In this document: in pieces, positions 8,958-18,817 of the stretch
Numbering within the stretch: the first letter of the stretch is position 1
How the letters are laid out: the number at the start of each line of letters is the position of its first letter
Notes under the pieces: generated by a model
Told to the model about the DNA's origin: nothing
The model's input: only the letters and a program-made list of their open reading frames with translations
The model's database searches: none
Program-made: the position numbers and the translations under genes
NCBI GenBank assembly: GCA_013388525.1
Contig: JACAFA010000144.1
Coordinates: 1 to 42,026 of the forward strand
Length of the DNA: 42,026 nt
From: Ignavibacteriaceae bacterium
Lineage (GTDB): Bacteria; Bacteroidota; Ignavibacteria; Ignavibacteriales; Ignavibacteriaceae
Direction: 5' to 3'

Positions 8958-8988
8958 CAAAAATAAGAATAAACTTAGTTTTCTCAAA
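8958..8988 (-). promoter_or_regulatory. Bacteroidota-type sigma-70 promoter of tRNA-Phe
   Basis: On the minus strand TTTG (8988-8985) is followed after 19 bases by TATTTTTG (8965-8958). This is an exact fit to the TTTG-N19-TAnnTTTG consensus known for Bacteroidota housekeeping promoters. The predicted start of transcription falls within a few bases of the tRNA 5' end at 8944. The element sits in the 48 bases between the glmS stop and the tRNA. Confidence 0.65.
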
Positions 8989-8992
8989 AGAA

Positions 8993-10825
8993 TTATTCTA
9001 CAGTTACACTCTTTGCCAGGTTTCTGGGTTGATCTACATCCAGACCTTTTTTAACAGCAATATGATAAGCTAATAATTGAAGTGGAATAGAAGTCAGTAT
9101 CGGTGTTAACATTTCAATTGTTCTTGGAATTTTTATTGTATAATCTACTAATTTATCTATTTCACTATCACCATTATCTGCAATTGCAATTGTTCTTCCA
9201 CCTCTTGCTCGCACTTCTTGAATGTTACTTAATATTTTTTCATACGTGGAATCTTTTGGTGCTATAAAAACAACAGGCATATTTTCATCAATCAAAGCAA
9301 TCGGACCGTGTTTCATTTCGGCTGCAGGATAACCTTCAGCATGAATGTATGAAATTTCTTTTAGCTTTAAAGCACCTTCCAATGCAACCGGAAAATTATA
9401 TCCTCTGCCCAGGTATAAAAAGTTAGGTGAGTCTTTAAATTCTTCAGCCAGTTTTTCGATCTCATCATTAAGCTTTAGTATTTGTTCAATCTGGGAAGGA
9501 ATTTTATCTAAAGCTTCGGCTATTTTTCTACCTTCAAGAAGTTTTAAACCTTTTCTTTTACTAATTAGTAAAGTAATCAATGCAAGAACTACAAGCTGAG
9601 CGGTAAATGCTTTTGTAGAAGCAACGCCAATTTCGGGACCGGCATGGATATAAACACCACCCATACTTTCACGCGCTATTGTACTTCCAACAACATTGCA
9701 AATTCCGAGCGCTAATGCACCTTTGTTTTTCGCTTCTCTTAATGCAGCTAATGTATCAGCAGTCTCTCCACTTTGCGAGATAAAAAAAATAGAGTCTTCA
9801 CCAGAAAGAATTGGGTTTCTGTATCTGAACTCTGAAGCATATTCAACTTCTACAGGAATCCTTGCATATTGTTCAATCATATACTCACCGACAAGTGCAG
9901 CATGCCAGGAAGTTCCACAGGCGGAAATTAATATTCTTCTGGAATTTACCAGCCGATCAATGACATCAACCAGTCCGCCAAGTTTTGCCGAACCTTCTTC
10001 GATTAAAAGCCTTCCTCTCATTGAGTTTCGGGTTGACTCGGGCTGCTCCATAATTTCCTTGAGCATAAAATGTGAATATCCCCCTTTATCAATTTCATCA
10101 ATGCTCATATTTATTTCGTGAATTTCTTTCTCAATTCGTTCATCAGCAATTGTTTTAACTATGTATTTATCCTTATAAATTTCAGCAAACTCGCCATCAT
10201 CAAGGTAAACTACATTCTTTGTGTGAGCAAGAATAGCAGAAACATCTGAAGCAATAAAATTTTCTCCTTTTCCAATACCAATAACCAAAGGTGAACCTTT
10301 TCTCGCAACTATAATTTTATCAGGTTCTTTGGAATAAATAACAGCGATCCCATAAGTGCCATCAACTTCGTTCAGAGCCATTTGTACCGATTTGCTGAAA
10401 TCGTAGCCTCTACTTAAAAAACTATCTATCAAATGAGCAAAAACTTCAGAATCGGTTTCACTTTCAAATTTGTAACCAAGTGAGATCAAACCGTTCTTGA
10501 GTGATTGAAAATTCTCGATAATCCCATTATGAATAATGAAAAGTGTTTTCTGTTGATTCGTATGAGGATGAGCATTTTGTTCGTTAGGAATTCCGTGTGT
10601 TGCCCATCTTGTGTGACCAATACCGATTCCGGAATCTAGAGTAAGCTCATTTACTTTGTCTTCAAGTAATGATACTTTACCTTTATTTTTAATTATGATT
10701 GGCTCGTTCTTATGAATGATACCAATTCCAGCTGAATCATATCCACGGTATTCAAGTCGTTTAAGCCCCTGAATTAAAATGGGAACACAATTTTTATAGC
10801 CAATATATCCTACTATTCCACACAT
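8993..10825 (-). CDS. glmS: Glutamine-fructose-6-phosphate aminotransferase (isomerizing)
   Basis: This encodes 610 residues that make glucosamine 6-phosphate from fructose 6-phosphate and glutamine, the entry to peptidoglycan and lipopolysaccharide amino sugars. The N-terminal amidotransferase nucleophile Cys2 follows the initiator (MCGIVGYIG), with GHTRWATHG and the HNGIIEN loop. Two SIS isomerase domains follow (SACGTSWHA, SQSGETADTLAALREAK, then YLGRGYNFPVALEGALKLKEISY with HAEGYPAAEMKHGP). The C-terminus ends in LAKSVTVE, the expected sugar-binding tail. A good AAAGGAGG lies upstream of the ATG. No glmS ribozyme is apparent in the leader. Confidence 0.97.
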   Translation of the reverse strand: MCGIVGYIGYKNCVPILIQGLKRLEYRGYDSAGIGIIHKNEPIIIKNKGKVSLLEDKVNELTLDSGIGIGHTRWATHGIPNEQNAHPHTNQQKTLFIIHNGIIENFQSLKNGLISLGYKFESETDSEVFAHLIDSFLSRGYDFSKSVQMALNEVDGTYGIAVIYSKEPDKIIVARKGSPLVIGIGKGENFIASDVSAILAHTKNVVYLDDGEFAEIYKDKYIVKTIADERIEKEIHEINMSIDEIDKGGYSHFMLKEIMEQPESTRNSMRGRLLIEEGSAKLGGLVDVIDRLVNSRRILISACGTSWHAALVGEYMIEQYARIPVEVEYASEFRYRNPILSGEDSIFFISQSGETADTLAALREAKNKGALALGICNVVGSTIARESMGGVYIHAGPEIGVASTKAFTAQLVVLALITLLISKRKGLKLLEGRKIAEALDKIPSQIEQILKLNDEIEKLAEEFKDSPNFLYLGRGYNFPVALEGALKLKEISYIHAEGYPAAEMKHGPIALIDENMPVVFIAPKDSTYEKILSNIQEVRARGGRTIAIADNGDSEIDKLVDYTIKIPRTIEMLTPILTSIPLQLLAYHIAVKKGLDVDQPRNLAKSVTVE

Positions 10826-10965
10826 TAAATAATTATGCCTCCTTTGATGAAGAAATTATCGTTTAGTTATTAAACAAAAGTTCAACTATATGAATTTAAA
10901 TGCAAGAAAAAATAATGTCTCAGTTAATTTTTCTTTACCGGTTTTCTCATCTATTATAATAATTA

Positions 10966-13900
10966 TCACCTTACTTTTGCAAGTTTCTGGGTGATTGTTT
11001 TAGTTTTATCCGGAAACTTTGCAATTACCTTATATAAATATACTCCATTTCCGATTTCATCACCATCTTCATCTTTTCCATCCCAATAAATTTTATTAAA
11101 GTTTGTAATTAGATCAGTTGGTGATAGTTTAAGATCTCGTATTAGTCTGCCTGCAATCGTATATATCTTAATATCAATTTCATCTGGCTTATCCTTTCCT
11201 TTTAGTATGAAAGTAAAGTGAGTAGTGTGTGCAAATGGATTAGGATAGTTATAAATTTCCGTAATATCGTTCTCATTGTAAACGTAGAAAATTATTCTGT
11301 ATGATGTTGAGTCAAAGAAATTTCCAGATGCATCTTTTGCTAAAACTTCCAAAGTGTGTCTGCCATCTGTTAAATTCGGTTTCCAGGTAATAACAAATGG
11401 TGTTCCTGGTCCTTGATAAGTGTAACTTAATTCTGGTTGATAGAATCGTAAAGGTTTATTGTTGTGAACAATTGTGAAGTAACTTGTATCAAGTGGCAAA
11501 GGACTGTTATCTTCTAAAGTTATAGTTACTTCAGGTGTCGATGATACAATATCATTATTAATAATATCCTGACCATCAAATTTAACGCTGAATGTAGGTC
11601 GTATTGAATCCCTTGCAACAAAGAAATTCTGATCAATCAGATTATTAAAATAGAAATATTCTCTTTCTTTCTGTTCTCCGTGTGCTGTTACTTTGTTTTC
11701 GAAGAGAAGTTTTTTTGTATCAACTGTGTATTCAACTTTATTGGAAAAACTATCAGGAGGTATATGAACAACCGGACTATAAATTAAGCTGTCTAATCCA
11801 TTGAGATAAAATCTTAATCTGAGCGAATCAGCGGGAAGATCACCAAAACTTCTGGCTTTAAAGTCGAATGTAACAGGATATCCTTGCAGTAAAGAATCCT
11901 GTTGAAAATTAAAATCTTCTCTCTCAACAAATACATCTGAAAGAGGCTGATAATTAAAGTGCACACTCTTCAGCTCCATCGGGAGTGTTGTATTAAAAGT
12001 TGAATCTATCAAATCAAACTTTAGTTTTAGATAAGGATAATCATCAGCATTTATCTCTGATAGTGAAACAGAATCCTGAAGTTCTACCAGAAGAGTATCC
12101 CACTCTTTTGTTAATGAATTTTGTCCTGTCAGAATTGTAGAAAATTCACCTGAAGGACTAGGATTATACAAATCATACTTAAGACTATTCCACCATGCAA
12201 CAGGACCAATTGCTTTTGTAGTAACCGTTCCGTTTGCATCTACATAATAACCAGCAAACTTTCCAATCTTCGGAACAACTTCCGGGTCATTATACTTGAA
12301 TACTGAAGCATAAATTTTATCGTGCTGCCAATCCCAACACCAGGAGAAATAATTTTTAAAGTTTGATGGTGGAGGATTAGTTGCTAACCACTCTTCTTCA
12401 AAATAACCGTCGCTTAATCTGTGTCTTCTCAGGTAATTGTTGAAAATTTCTGTTGTATAAATGCGCTCGCCATGAACAAAGAAATCACTAAAGCCAGGAT
12501 AAAAGCTGGTACCAAATAATTCTAAATCAGGTTTGGCTAATGACCAGCCATTCAATGGATCAAAAGTTCTGACGGTGTATTTAGGTCTGATTAAAGAATC
12601 CACGTAAGACAAATTATAAATGTATTGACCATCTGAAGAAAGATATTGCGGACCTTTTGAAATTGTTGAGTTATCCCTTATTAAACCCGGTGGAACATCT
12701 ATTGTATCTATTGCTTCTGTTGTAGTATTTATTCTAACAATTTTATATGGGTTACCAATAGCAACATACAGATACCCATCGCTATGATAAACTATACTGT
12801 GTAAAACGGTATCACGGAAATTCGAAAATGTTCCATAGTTTTGTCCTTCAACAGTTCCATTGTATCCTGTTCCAATTCGGTAAATCATAGATTTACCTTC
12901 TGTTAATTCATTAGCATAAAACCACATGTTTGCACAGTAAATATATGTACCATCAGTTGTGATGGTAGTAAGATTTAAAGTATCAGGAATCTGCGGTTCG
13001 GGCAAAATCATTTTTTCAAAAGTTTTTGAAGATGGTCTGGCTGGTAATGGTTCTGTATTTAAAGCTAAAGACTTGGAAGATTCCAGATAATTCATATTAT
13101 AAAGTGAAAAAGTTTTTAAAATTTCTTCATGAGCATAATATCCATCTTTCTTAGTATTCATTATTGAAAAGGTCCTCACAGGGCTCCAGTTTCCAAAATC
13201 AGTTCCATCAAATATTCTTGCACGCCAGTAATAAATCCCTTCCTGTAAATTTGGCAAATTCCACTTAACCAGTGATCTGGTGGGAGTTAATTTTCCAGAA
13301 TTGTATAACGGAGATGTAAAATTTATAGATGTATCAATCTGAATATAATACTCAAGTTCTTTCGGGATATAATAACCAATATCCGAAAAGGCGAACTCAA
13401 TTTGATTGTCAGTTGATACAAATCCATCAATCGGAGTTAAAATATTTGGTTCACTGATATTGAAGATAATAACTTGTACTATGCCAATATTATCTGAATG
13501 ATCTTCCTCCATAATTATATCAGTTTCATTTACTTTAGCTGTTAATTTATACAACCCTCCTTTATCAGGGACCCATAGAAAATAGACAGAATCTCTTTCA
13601 CCAAAATTTGGTCTTTTCACTAATCCGATTTGATACGCTGTATCAGGTAATTCAGCATTTAGTTCAACAACAACTGAATCATTCGGAAATATCGCGCCCC
13701 AGTTTGATATTTTTATTTTTACCTGTATACTATCTCCGACAATAGGGTCTTCAGGAAGTAAAGAAATATTATCAGACTTAATTTCAAAATCAGGATAGTT
13801 TGGAAGTGCAAGCTTTAATACCGGATCACCCAAATATGTTAAAAGATTAATTTGTGTTGCATATAATCCACCCGGAGGAACCCGATTCTTGGAACTCATA

Positions 13901-16689
13901 ATAGCTTTGCCAACAATAAAATTCCTAAGATTAAATACCTCATCGAAAAATTCACGATTTATTGACTTTCCCACTCCCCAATAAGTTAATCCCGAACTTC
14001 CATAGAATGCTATACTTCCTTTTCCAGGAACCTTATTAAATTGTTCACCAAAGACATCCTGATTATCAAAGTGTGCGGTGTAGCATGTTACACTTAAAAC
14101 AAGCGGAAGTCTGCCTTCATTCTCAAGCAAATAAATATCATCGTTAGTAAAGACCAGGTCCCATTGATAACCACCACCATGGCCATAATAATTTACAATA
14201 ACAGCACCTTTATTAATTTCTTCTCTGATTTTTGGTCCTTCTCCCTGATAAGGTTCATGCTCAGGTTTACTTGGATATCGAAACACATATGATGCATTAT
14301 ATCCCTGGGGTATAACATAAGTATTACCAAGAAATAGACTTTCATCATTAAAACCAAACTGAATTTCATCCTGAAGACTTAAACCGGATGCAAGAAGAAG
14401 TACATTTTGTTTCCATGGTTTTGTCGGATCATCGGGATAATCAGTTAATTTTTGCAGCAGGATCTCTCCTTCGGCAGTAGTTTCCATAGATAATCTTCCG
14501 ATTGCTAAATCCGGCGCTGCATCGGTTCCCGATACAGCAACAATAAGATTATCACTTGCTGCCATCCCATATTGCGAAGTATAATAAGGAATCGATGGTA
14601 TAAAATTAGGACGACTGCTTGTCAGCAATGCACGGTAATCATAACTCATATCACCCATCAAAACAACATAAGAAGGTGCCGGGGATTGCCAGTTTTCAAA
14701 AGCGTACTTAACAAATTCTTTTAGTGAATTTGGTTCAAGCAAACCAAATGAAAACTCATCATAAATTTGCTGAACATCAACAACAACTATACGAGGACTG
14801 GGTATATTTTCGTCAGGAAAATTATTTTCTCTTAAAATTCTTAGCTGATTAGATATGTCTGCAAATTTATTATGTGTTATAATTATATAATCACCACCGT
14901 TAGCAATGTTTCTAAGATCAGATGGAATATCGGCAACTATTGAATCGACTGTTGCATAGTAATCACTGGCAGCTAAAAAATATTCAGTTGCTGTTCTCAT
15001 AGTATCAACAAATTGCTGGAAGCTTCCCGGATCAGGCAGATACATCATTTTGCTTTTGGATGGAATGTAAATGCGCATATCATTTCCCTGCCAGTCAAAC
15101 ATGGCATATCGGTTAATACCAAAAGTATCATAGTTCTTAAAGTTATAATATTTACCGAATGCAGAATTACCTCTCCAGTATTCGAACTCAATCCAATTGA
15201 TTCGTATTTCATCATCTATTACAGTACATAAATCTCCCCGAACTTCTACCGATACCTGATTTCCCGGATAGATTGGAATGCTGTCAGGTGAAGCATAAAA
15301 CCTTTTATTAAAAATTATATTATTTTGAGCGTCCCATTCAGCAGTACCTACAACTTTATCATTAATTTTTATATAAGCTTTATGATCATTCTGACAAAAA
15401 AAGCTTGTGCTCATTCCCTGCATAGCAATTTTGAGACGAACATAGGCAGAGTCAGGATAAAACCATCCTGGAAAAGATTCAAAATAATGACTGAAAATGT
15501 AAGAGGGTTCACCATTTCTTGAAGTAGCTCTATCCCAAAACCAAAAATCTCTCATATCATTTCCTGCATAACCCAATCTTTCATACAACGAATCTTTTTC
15601 AAAATGTATAGTTGTAAGGTTTGCGAAATAGGAACGAGTATAGTTCCCAACGAACCAGGGTGTTAAATTATAATGAACACCTGATGAGTCGCTTTCATAC
15701 GAAAACCAGTAAACATTAGATAAGTTGTAAATATTAGTTGTGCAGTATTGTGTTGCAGATGCTGGAAACCCTACAAACTGCAAATAATCACCTGAATTGA
15801 AAATTGAATCTTCATTATTATCGAAGACTTCTATAGGAACCGGCAAACCATCATTAAACATTTCTAATTTGCTGATTGATGTGCTGGATCCTAATTGAAC
15901 ACCGGAAGAAATTAATTCTTCATAAGTAAGACGATAAACATTTTTTTCTTTGATAAAAATTTTAAAATAATTTTTTGCCGGGTTATACCAATAAGAACCC
16001 TGACTAAATGGAGAATCCGTTGAAGTTATTTTACCCGAAAAACCTTTGGCGATTTCAGGATTGACAACTGAAGTTTGAATAAACTCGTCAGTAATCGCAT
16101 CATTAATATTTACGACGCTAACTTTATTTTGATTATTAAAATCAACTCTCACTAAAAGGTACGAATTAAAAACAAGGTCTCTGGTAACCGGATTAAATTG
16201 ATATGGAGCAATAGTTATAGGCAGGACATTGATATATCTAACAATATAACTCTCATCTAAATTCGAGGAAGATGCAGGGAATAATTCATTTCTGGAATAG
16301 ACTTCCACATTAATTTTCTCAAAATTCTGTTTAACTAATTCAGGATCTTCTTCCGGAAAAGGAATAATAAATTTATTTTTTTGAACGGATTGTTTTTGGT
16401 TGAGTATTTTTATTGTGGGTTTGCAGTCAAAAGGAATGCCTGCTAAAACTTTGTATTCAGGAATCCATGGCTCACCGGGAGCTCTGAATGAATGATCTTC
16501 GCCACTGATTTTCTGATATGTTCTGCCTTCTACTGTTGTGTCAACAACTGAGTAAGCTTTTAAAAAATTGAATTCAATAATTATGTGATCATCACCTGAT
16601 TCAACAACTTTATAGACTTGAGAGTATGAGCTCAGTGTGGTAAAAAATAGTAAAAGATTAAGAAAGAACACACGACGTATTAAGTTCAT
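10966..16689 (-). CDS. Gingipain-family (C25) cysteine peptidase with type IX sorting domain
   Basis: This encodes 1907 residues with a signal peptide at about 1-24. A gingipain-type prodomain follows (GEPWIPEYKVLAGIP near residue 75). The C25 catalytic domain is at roughly 600-980: His837 lies in NYYGHGG and Cys869 in SVTCYTAHFDN, spaced as in gingipains. After it come a CARDB-like region (about 985-1095), a fibronectin III-like domain (about 1100-1190), a probable beta-propeller (about 1240-1490) and Ig-like domains. The last ~95 residues are a type IX secretion sorting domain (YNYPNPFAHTTHFTF to GVYLYKVIAKF). It is expected on or beyond the outer membrane. It could be the PorU sortase itself or a secreted cargo protease; it is longer than P. 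gingivalis PorU (1158 residues). No type IX machinery genes are in the window. GAGG precedes the ATG. Confidence 0.9.
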   Translation of the reverse strand: MNLIRRVFFLNLLLFFTTLSSYSQVYKVVESGDDHIIIEFNFLKAYSVVDTTVEGRTYQKISGEDHSFRAPGEPWIPEYKVLAGIPFDCKPTIKILNQKQSVQKNKFIIPFPEEDPELVKQNFEKINVEVYSRNELFPASSSNLDESYIVRYINVLPITIAPYQFNPVTRDLVFNSYLLVRVDFNNQNKVSVVNINDAITDEFIQTSVVNPEIAKGFSGKITSTDSPFSQGSYWYNPAKNYFKIFIKEKNVYRLTYEELISSGVQLGSSTSISKLEMFNDGLPVPIEVFDNNEDSIFNSGDYLQFVGFPASATQYCTTNIYNLSNVYWFSYESDSSGVHYNLTPWFVGNYTRSYFANLTTIHFEKDSLYERLGYAGNDMRDFWFWDRATSRNGEPSYIFSHYFESFPGWFYPDSAYVRLKIAMQGMSTSFFCQNDHKAYIKINDKVVGTAEWDAQNNIIFNKRFYASPDSIPIYPGNQVSVEVRGDLCTVIDDEIRINWIEFEYWRGNSAFGKYYNFKNYDTFGINRYAMFDWQGNDMRIYIPSKSKMMYLPDPGSFQQFVDTMRTATEYFLAASDYYATVDSIVADIPSDLRNIANGGDYIIITHNKFADISNQLRILRENNFPDENIPSPRIVVVDVQQIYDEFSFGLLEPNSLKEFVKYAFENWQSPAPSYVVLMGDMSYDYRALLTSSRPNFIPSIPYYTSQYGMAASDNLIVAVSGTDAAPDLAIGRLSMETTAEGEILLQKLTDYPDDPTKPWKQNVLLLASGLSLQDEIQFGFNDESLFLGNTYVIPQGYNASYVFRYPSKPEHEPYQGEGPKIREEINKGAVIVNYYGHGGGYQWDLVFTNDDIYLLENEGRLPLVLSVTCYTAHFDNQDVFGEQFNKVPGKGSIAFYGSSGLTYWGVGKSINREFFDEVFNLRNFIVGKAIMSSKNRVPPGGLYATQINLLTYLGDPVLKLALPNYPDFEIKSDNISLLPEDPIVGDSIQVKIKISNWGAIFPNDSVVVELNAELPDTAYQIGLVKRPNFGERDSVYFLWVPDKGGLYKLTAKVNETDIIMEEDHSDNIGIVQVIIFNISEPNILTPIDGFVSTDNQIEFAFSDIGYYIPKELEYYIQIDTSINFTSPLYNSGKLTPTRSLVKWNLPNLQEGIYYWRARIFDGTDFGNWSPVRTFSIMNTKKDGYYAHEEILKTFSLYNMNYLESSKSLALNTEPLPARPSSKTFEKMILPEPQIPDTLNLTTITTDGTYIYCANMWFYANELTEGKSMIYRIGTGYNGTVEGQNYGTFSNFRDTVLHSIVYHSDGYLYVAIGNPYKIVRINTTTEAIDTIDVPPGLIRDNSTISKGPQYLSSDGQYIYNLSYVDSLIRPKYTVRTFDPLNGWSLAKPDLELFGTSFYPGFSDFFVHGERIYTTEIFNNYLRRHRLSDGYFEEEWLATNPPPSNFKNYFSWCWDWQHDKIYASVFKYNDPEVVPKIGKFAGYYVDANGTVTTKAIGPVAWWNSLKYDLYNPSPSGEFSTILTGQNSLTKEWDTLLVELQDSVSLSEINADDYPYLKLKFDLIDSTFNTTLPMELKSVHFNYQPLSDVFVEREDFNFQQDSLLQGYPVTFDFKARSFGDLPADSLRLRFYLNGLDSLIYSPVVHIPPDSFSNKVEYTVDTKKLLFENKVTAHGEQKEREYFYFNNLIDQNFFVARDSIRPTFSVKFDGQDIINNDIVSSTPEVTITLEDNSPLPLDTSYFTIVHNNKPLRFYQPELSYTYQGPGTPFVITWKPNLTDGRHTLEVLAKDASGNFFDSTSYRIIFYVYNENDITEIYNYPNPFAHTTHFTFILKGKDKPDEIDIKIYTIAGRLIRDLKLSPTDLITNFNKIYWDGKDEDGDEIGNGVYLYKVIAKFPDKTKTITQKLAKVR

Positions 16690-16938
16690 TTAGCTCCTCG
16701 AAGGTTGAAAATTCAATCGAAACATAGCACTTTGAATATATCAAGGCAAGTGAAAAATTAGCCTATTCTTCAGGAGGATATTTGTGAAAGATAAATGAAT
16801 GAAGGTAAACAACATTAGATTAAAATTCTAACCTTCAGTGAAATAATAAACAAAAATCAGAGTGGTGAAGGTATAAAGTCAAACTATAATTAAAGAGCAG
16901 TTATATTCATTAAGTTTTAAGCTAAATTATTTTAGACT

Positions 16939-18330
16939 TTAAAACCCTTTTGTGTCACCTTTTAGCATCTGCCAAATTGTTAGCAGGATAATCTGAACAT
17001 CCAGCATAATTGACCAGTTTTCAATGTACCAAAGATCATATCTCATTTTTTCTACAATACGCTGTTTGTTTTGTTCTTCATCAGAAACTTCGCCTCTCAA
17101 TCCATTTATTTGCGCCCAGCCGGTTACGCCTGGTCTTACATTATATCTCATTTTTATATCTTCAAAAACTTTCTCATAAACCATTTCAACACCTATCGGA
17201 TGTGGTCTTGGTCCGACGACAGACATATCACCTTTAAATACATTTATAAATTGTGGGAGTTCATCCAAATTAGTTTTTCTCAGAAATTTTCCAACACGTG
17301 TAACTCTCGGATCTGCTTTCGTAATGGGTTCGAATTCATCTGATTTTTTTTTCGTGTAAGTAAGTGTTCTGAATTTATAGCATCTGAAAGGTTTTCTTTT
17401 AATTCCAAATCTTTCCTGAATAAAAAAAGCCGGTCCGTTTGAATCAAGTCGGATCAATAAACTAACAATAGGCATAAACCATGAAAGCACAAAAAGAATA
17501 ACGAAGAGAGAAAAAGAAACATCAAAAGCTCTCTTTGCAAATCTTCTGATTGCTTCATTAAGTGGCTCATCTCTAATAGTAATAACCGGCAGATTACTTA
17601 CAGTACTAATCTGAAACCTGCCCGATAAAAATTTAAAGTAGTCCGGAATAAAATGAACTTTAACAGCATTCCTGTTGCATATTCTTACTAATCCATCGAG
17701 GTCGTTATTTAATTCGCTGTGTAAAGCAATTACAACGTCTTCAACATTTTCATCCTTAATAATTTTATCAAGGTCCGATAAATTACCTATAACATTTGGG
17801 GCAGGTTTGTTATTAATAAATCCTACAAACCGATGACCGAACTCCGGATTTTTAGCAATAACTTCTCTGAATTTTTCACCAATTTCGTTTGCCCCAATGA
17901 TAAGCAAATTTCTTATTGACCTTCCTTTATTTCTTAATCCTCTGAGAGCACTCTTAAAAATTATAGTTCTCGTAGTAATAGTTATTAGTAAAAGCAAACC
18001 GTTAATAACTATAAAATTTCTTGGGAAAAGCTGCTGTTTAATTATAAACATAAAAAGAACGTTAACTACTGAGATGATTACAGCTAACTTAAAAATATTA
18101 AACAACTGAATTGGAAATGGTCGGATTAAAAATTCCTGATAAAATCCACTTGAGCTGGTATAGAAGAACCAGACAAAATTTACTATCGGAAGTAATAAAT
18201 AGGGATTACTTTTTTCAAAGCTCATATCCAACGGTCTTGTAATTAATACAGCAAGTAGAAATGAAAAGTTTATAAGAATAAAATCTATGACTGCACTGGT
18301 TAAAAAGATAGATTTTTTATTTACGATCAT
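16939..18330 (-). CDS. Undecaprenyl-phosphate sugar phosphotransferase (initiating, WbaP/EpsE-like)
   Basis: This encodes 463 residues of the polyprenyl glycosylphosphotransferase family, which starts a polysaccharide repeat unit by moving sugar 1-phosphate from a UDP-sugar to undecaprenyl phosphate in the inner membrane. About five N-terminal membrane segments (residues 10-125) precede a Rossmann-like domain (NLLIIGANEIGEKFREVI). The catalytic bacterial sugar transferase domain (about 265-463) follows, with KRAFDVSFSLF, PFRCYKFRTL, LRKTNLDELPQFINVFKGDM, SVVGPRPHP and RPGVTGWAQINGLRG. Whether glucose, galactose or another sugar is used cannot be read from the sequence. It is the first committed step for the locus extending to 29.8 kb. 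A 487-base divergent gap separates it from the two plus-strand transferases. Confidence 0.93.
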   Translation of the reverse strand: MIVNKKSIFLTSAVIDFILINFSFLLAVLITRPLDMSFEKSNPYLLLPIVNFVWFFYTSSSGFYQEFLIRPFPIQLFNIFKLAVIISVVNVLFMFIIKQQLFPRNFIVINGLLLLITITTRTIIFKSALRGLRNKGRSIRNLLIIGANEIGEKFREVIAKNPEFGHRFVGFINNKPAPNVIGNLSDLDKIIKDENVEDVVIALHSELNNDLDGLVRICNRNAVKVHFIPDYFKFLSGRFQISTVSNLPVITIRDEPLNEAIRRFAKRAFDVSFSLFVILFVLSWFMPIVSLLIRLDSNGPAFFIQERFGIKRKPFRCYKFRTLTYTKKKSDEFEPITKADPRVTRVGKFLRKTNLDELPQFINVFKGDMSVVGPRPHPIGVEMVYEKVFEDIKMRYNVRPGVTGWAQINGLRGEVSDEEQNKQRIVEKMRYDLWYIENWSIMLDVQIILLTIWQMLKGDTKGF

Positions 18331-18622
18331 AATTTATATAGAATAATAAAATATGTGTGAAGCAAATGAATACACTTTTTAGTAATGTAAAATATTTTAA
18401 TGTTCCTGAATATATACCTGTAACAATCTGTATTATCAGCGTAAACAAGCAACAAAGAATCTAATATTAAATTTAAAACTAATGCTAATTTAATAATAAT
18501 TAAAAAAATGAAGGCATTATAATATCTTTGGAAGAATAATTTCTTAATATGAATCAAACAGAAATTTTTCTTGCTACATTCTTTGTAATATATTCGCAAC
18601 GTTCATAGTATAGATTTATTAA

Positions 18623-18652
18623 ATTCTTATATTTAGCGTAAATATTAAGAAT
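18623..18652. promoter_or_regulatory. Long imperfect palindrome, possible operator
   Basis: ATTCTTATATTTA (18623-18635) and TAAATATTAAGAAT (18639-18652) are complementary with a single one-base bulge around a three-base GCG loop. It lies in the divergent gap between the initiating transferase and the GT4 pair. No T-run follows on either side, so a protein-binding site is as likely as an RNA hairpin. Confidence 0.4.
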
Positions 18653-18782
18653 CATTATTCGATTTCAATCCACTATTCCCGGTAATAATAAAATACTTGA
18701 AGAATGATCTATTCGCGAAATGATAATGATAATTTTATTAATTTTAGAATAAAATTAGGATGTATGTTTAGCTTAATAAATC

Positions 18783-18811
18783 TTGACAGGATTATTAAAA
18801 GAGGTTAATAA
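18783..18811 (+). promoter_or_regulatory. Possible TTGACA-N17-TAATAA promoter
   Basis: TTGACA (18783-18788) is followed after 17 bases by TAATAA (18806-18811). The match to the classical sigma-70 form is good, but the predicted transcription start would fall on or next to the TTG start codon at 18818. That would make the message leaderless and place the GAGG inside the spacer. It may be a coincidence in AT-rich DNA. Confidence 0.25.
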
Positions 18812-18817
18812 AATAAT

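Larger units (their letters stand above)
18331..18817. other. Divergent intergenic region of the polysaccharide locus
   Basis: These 487 bases of very AT-rich DNA separate divergent genes. I see no coding gene: a 90-codon minus-strand frame (18327-18599) has unnatural composition. The region holds an imperfect palindrome at 18623-18652 and a possible plus-strand promoter at 18783-18811, so it probably carries the control signals for both directions. Confidence 0.6.

Noticed and set aside
8866..9054. 62-codon plus-strand frame
   Set aside because: It lies across the tRNA-Phe gene and the antisense of glmS, so it is a chance open frame.
10826..10965. glmS ribozyme upstream of glmS
   Set aside because: The leader has no recognisable ribozyme core; such ribozymes are mostly known from Gram-positive bacteria.
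18327..18599. 90-codon minus-strand frame between the divergent polysaccharide genes
   Set aside because: It is dominated by Ile, Leu, Tyr and Lys as expected from AT-rich non-coding DNA, overlaps the end of the neighbouring gene start, has no Shine-Dalgarno sequence and no family resemblance.
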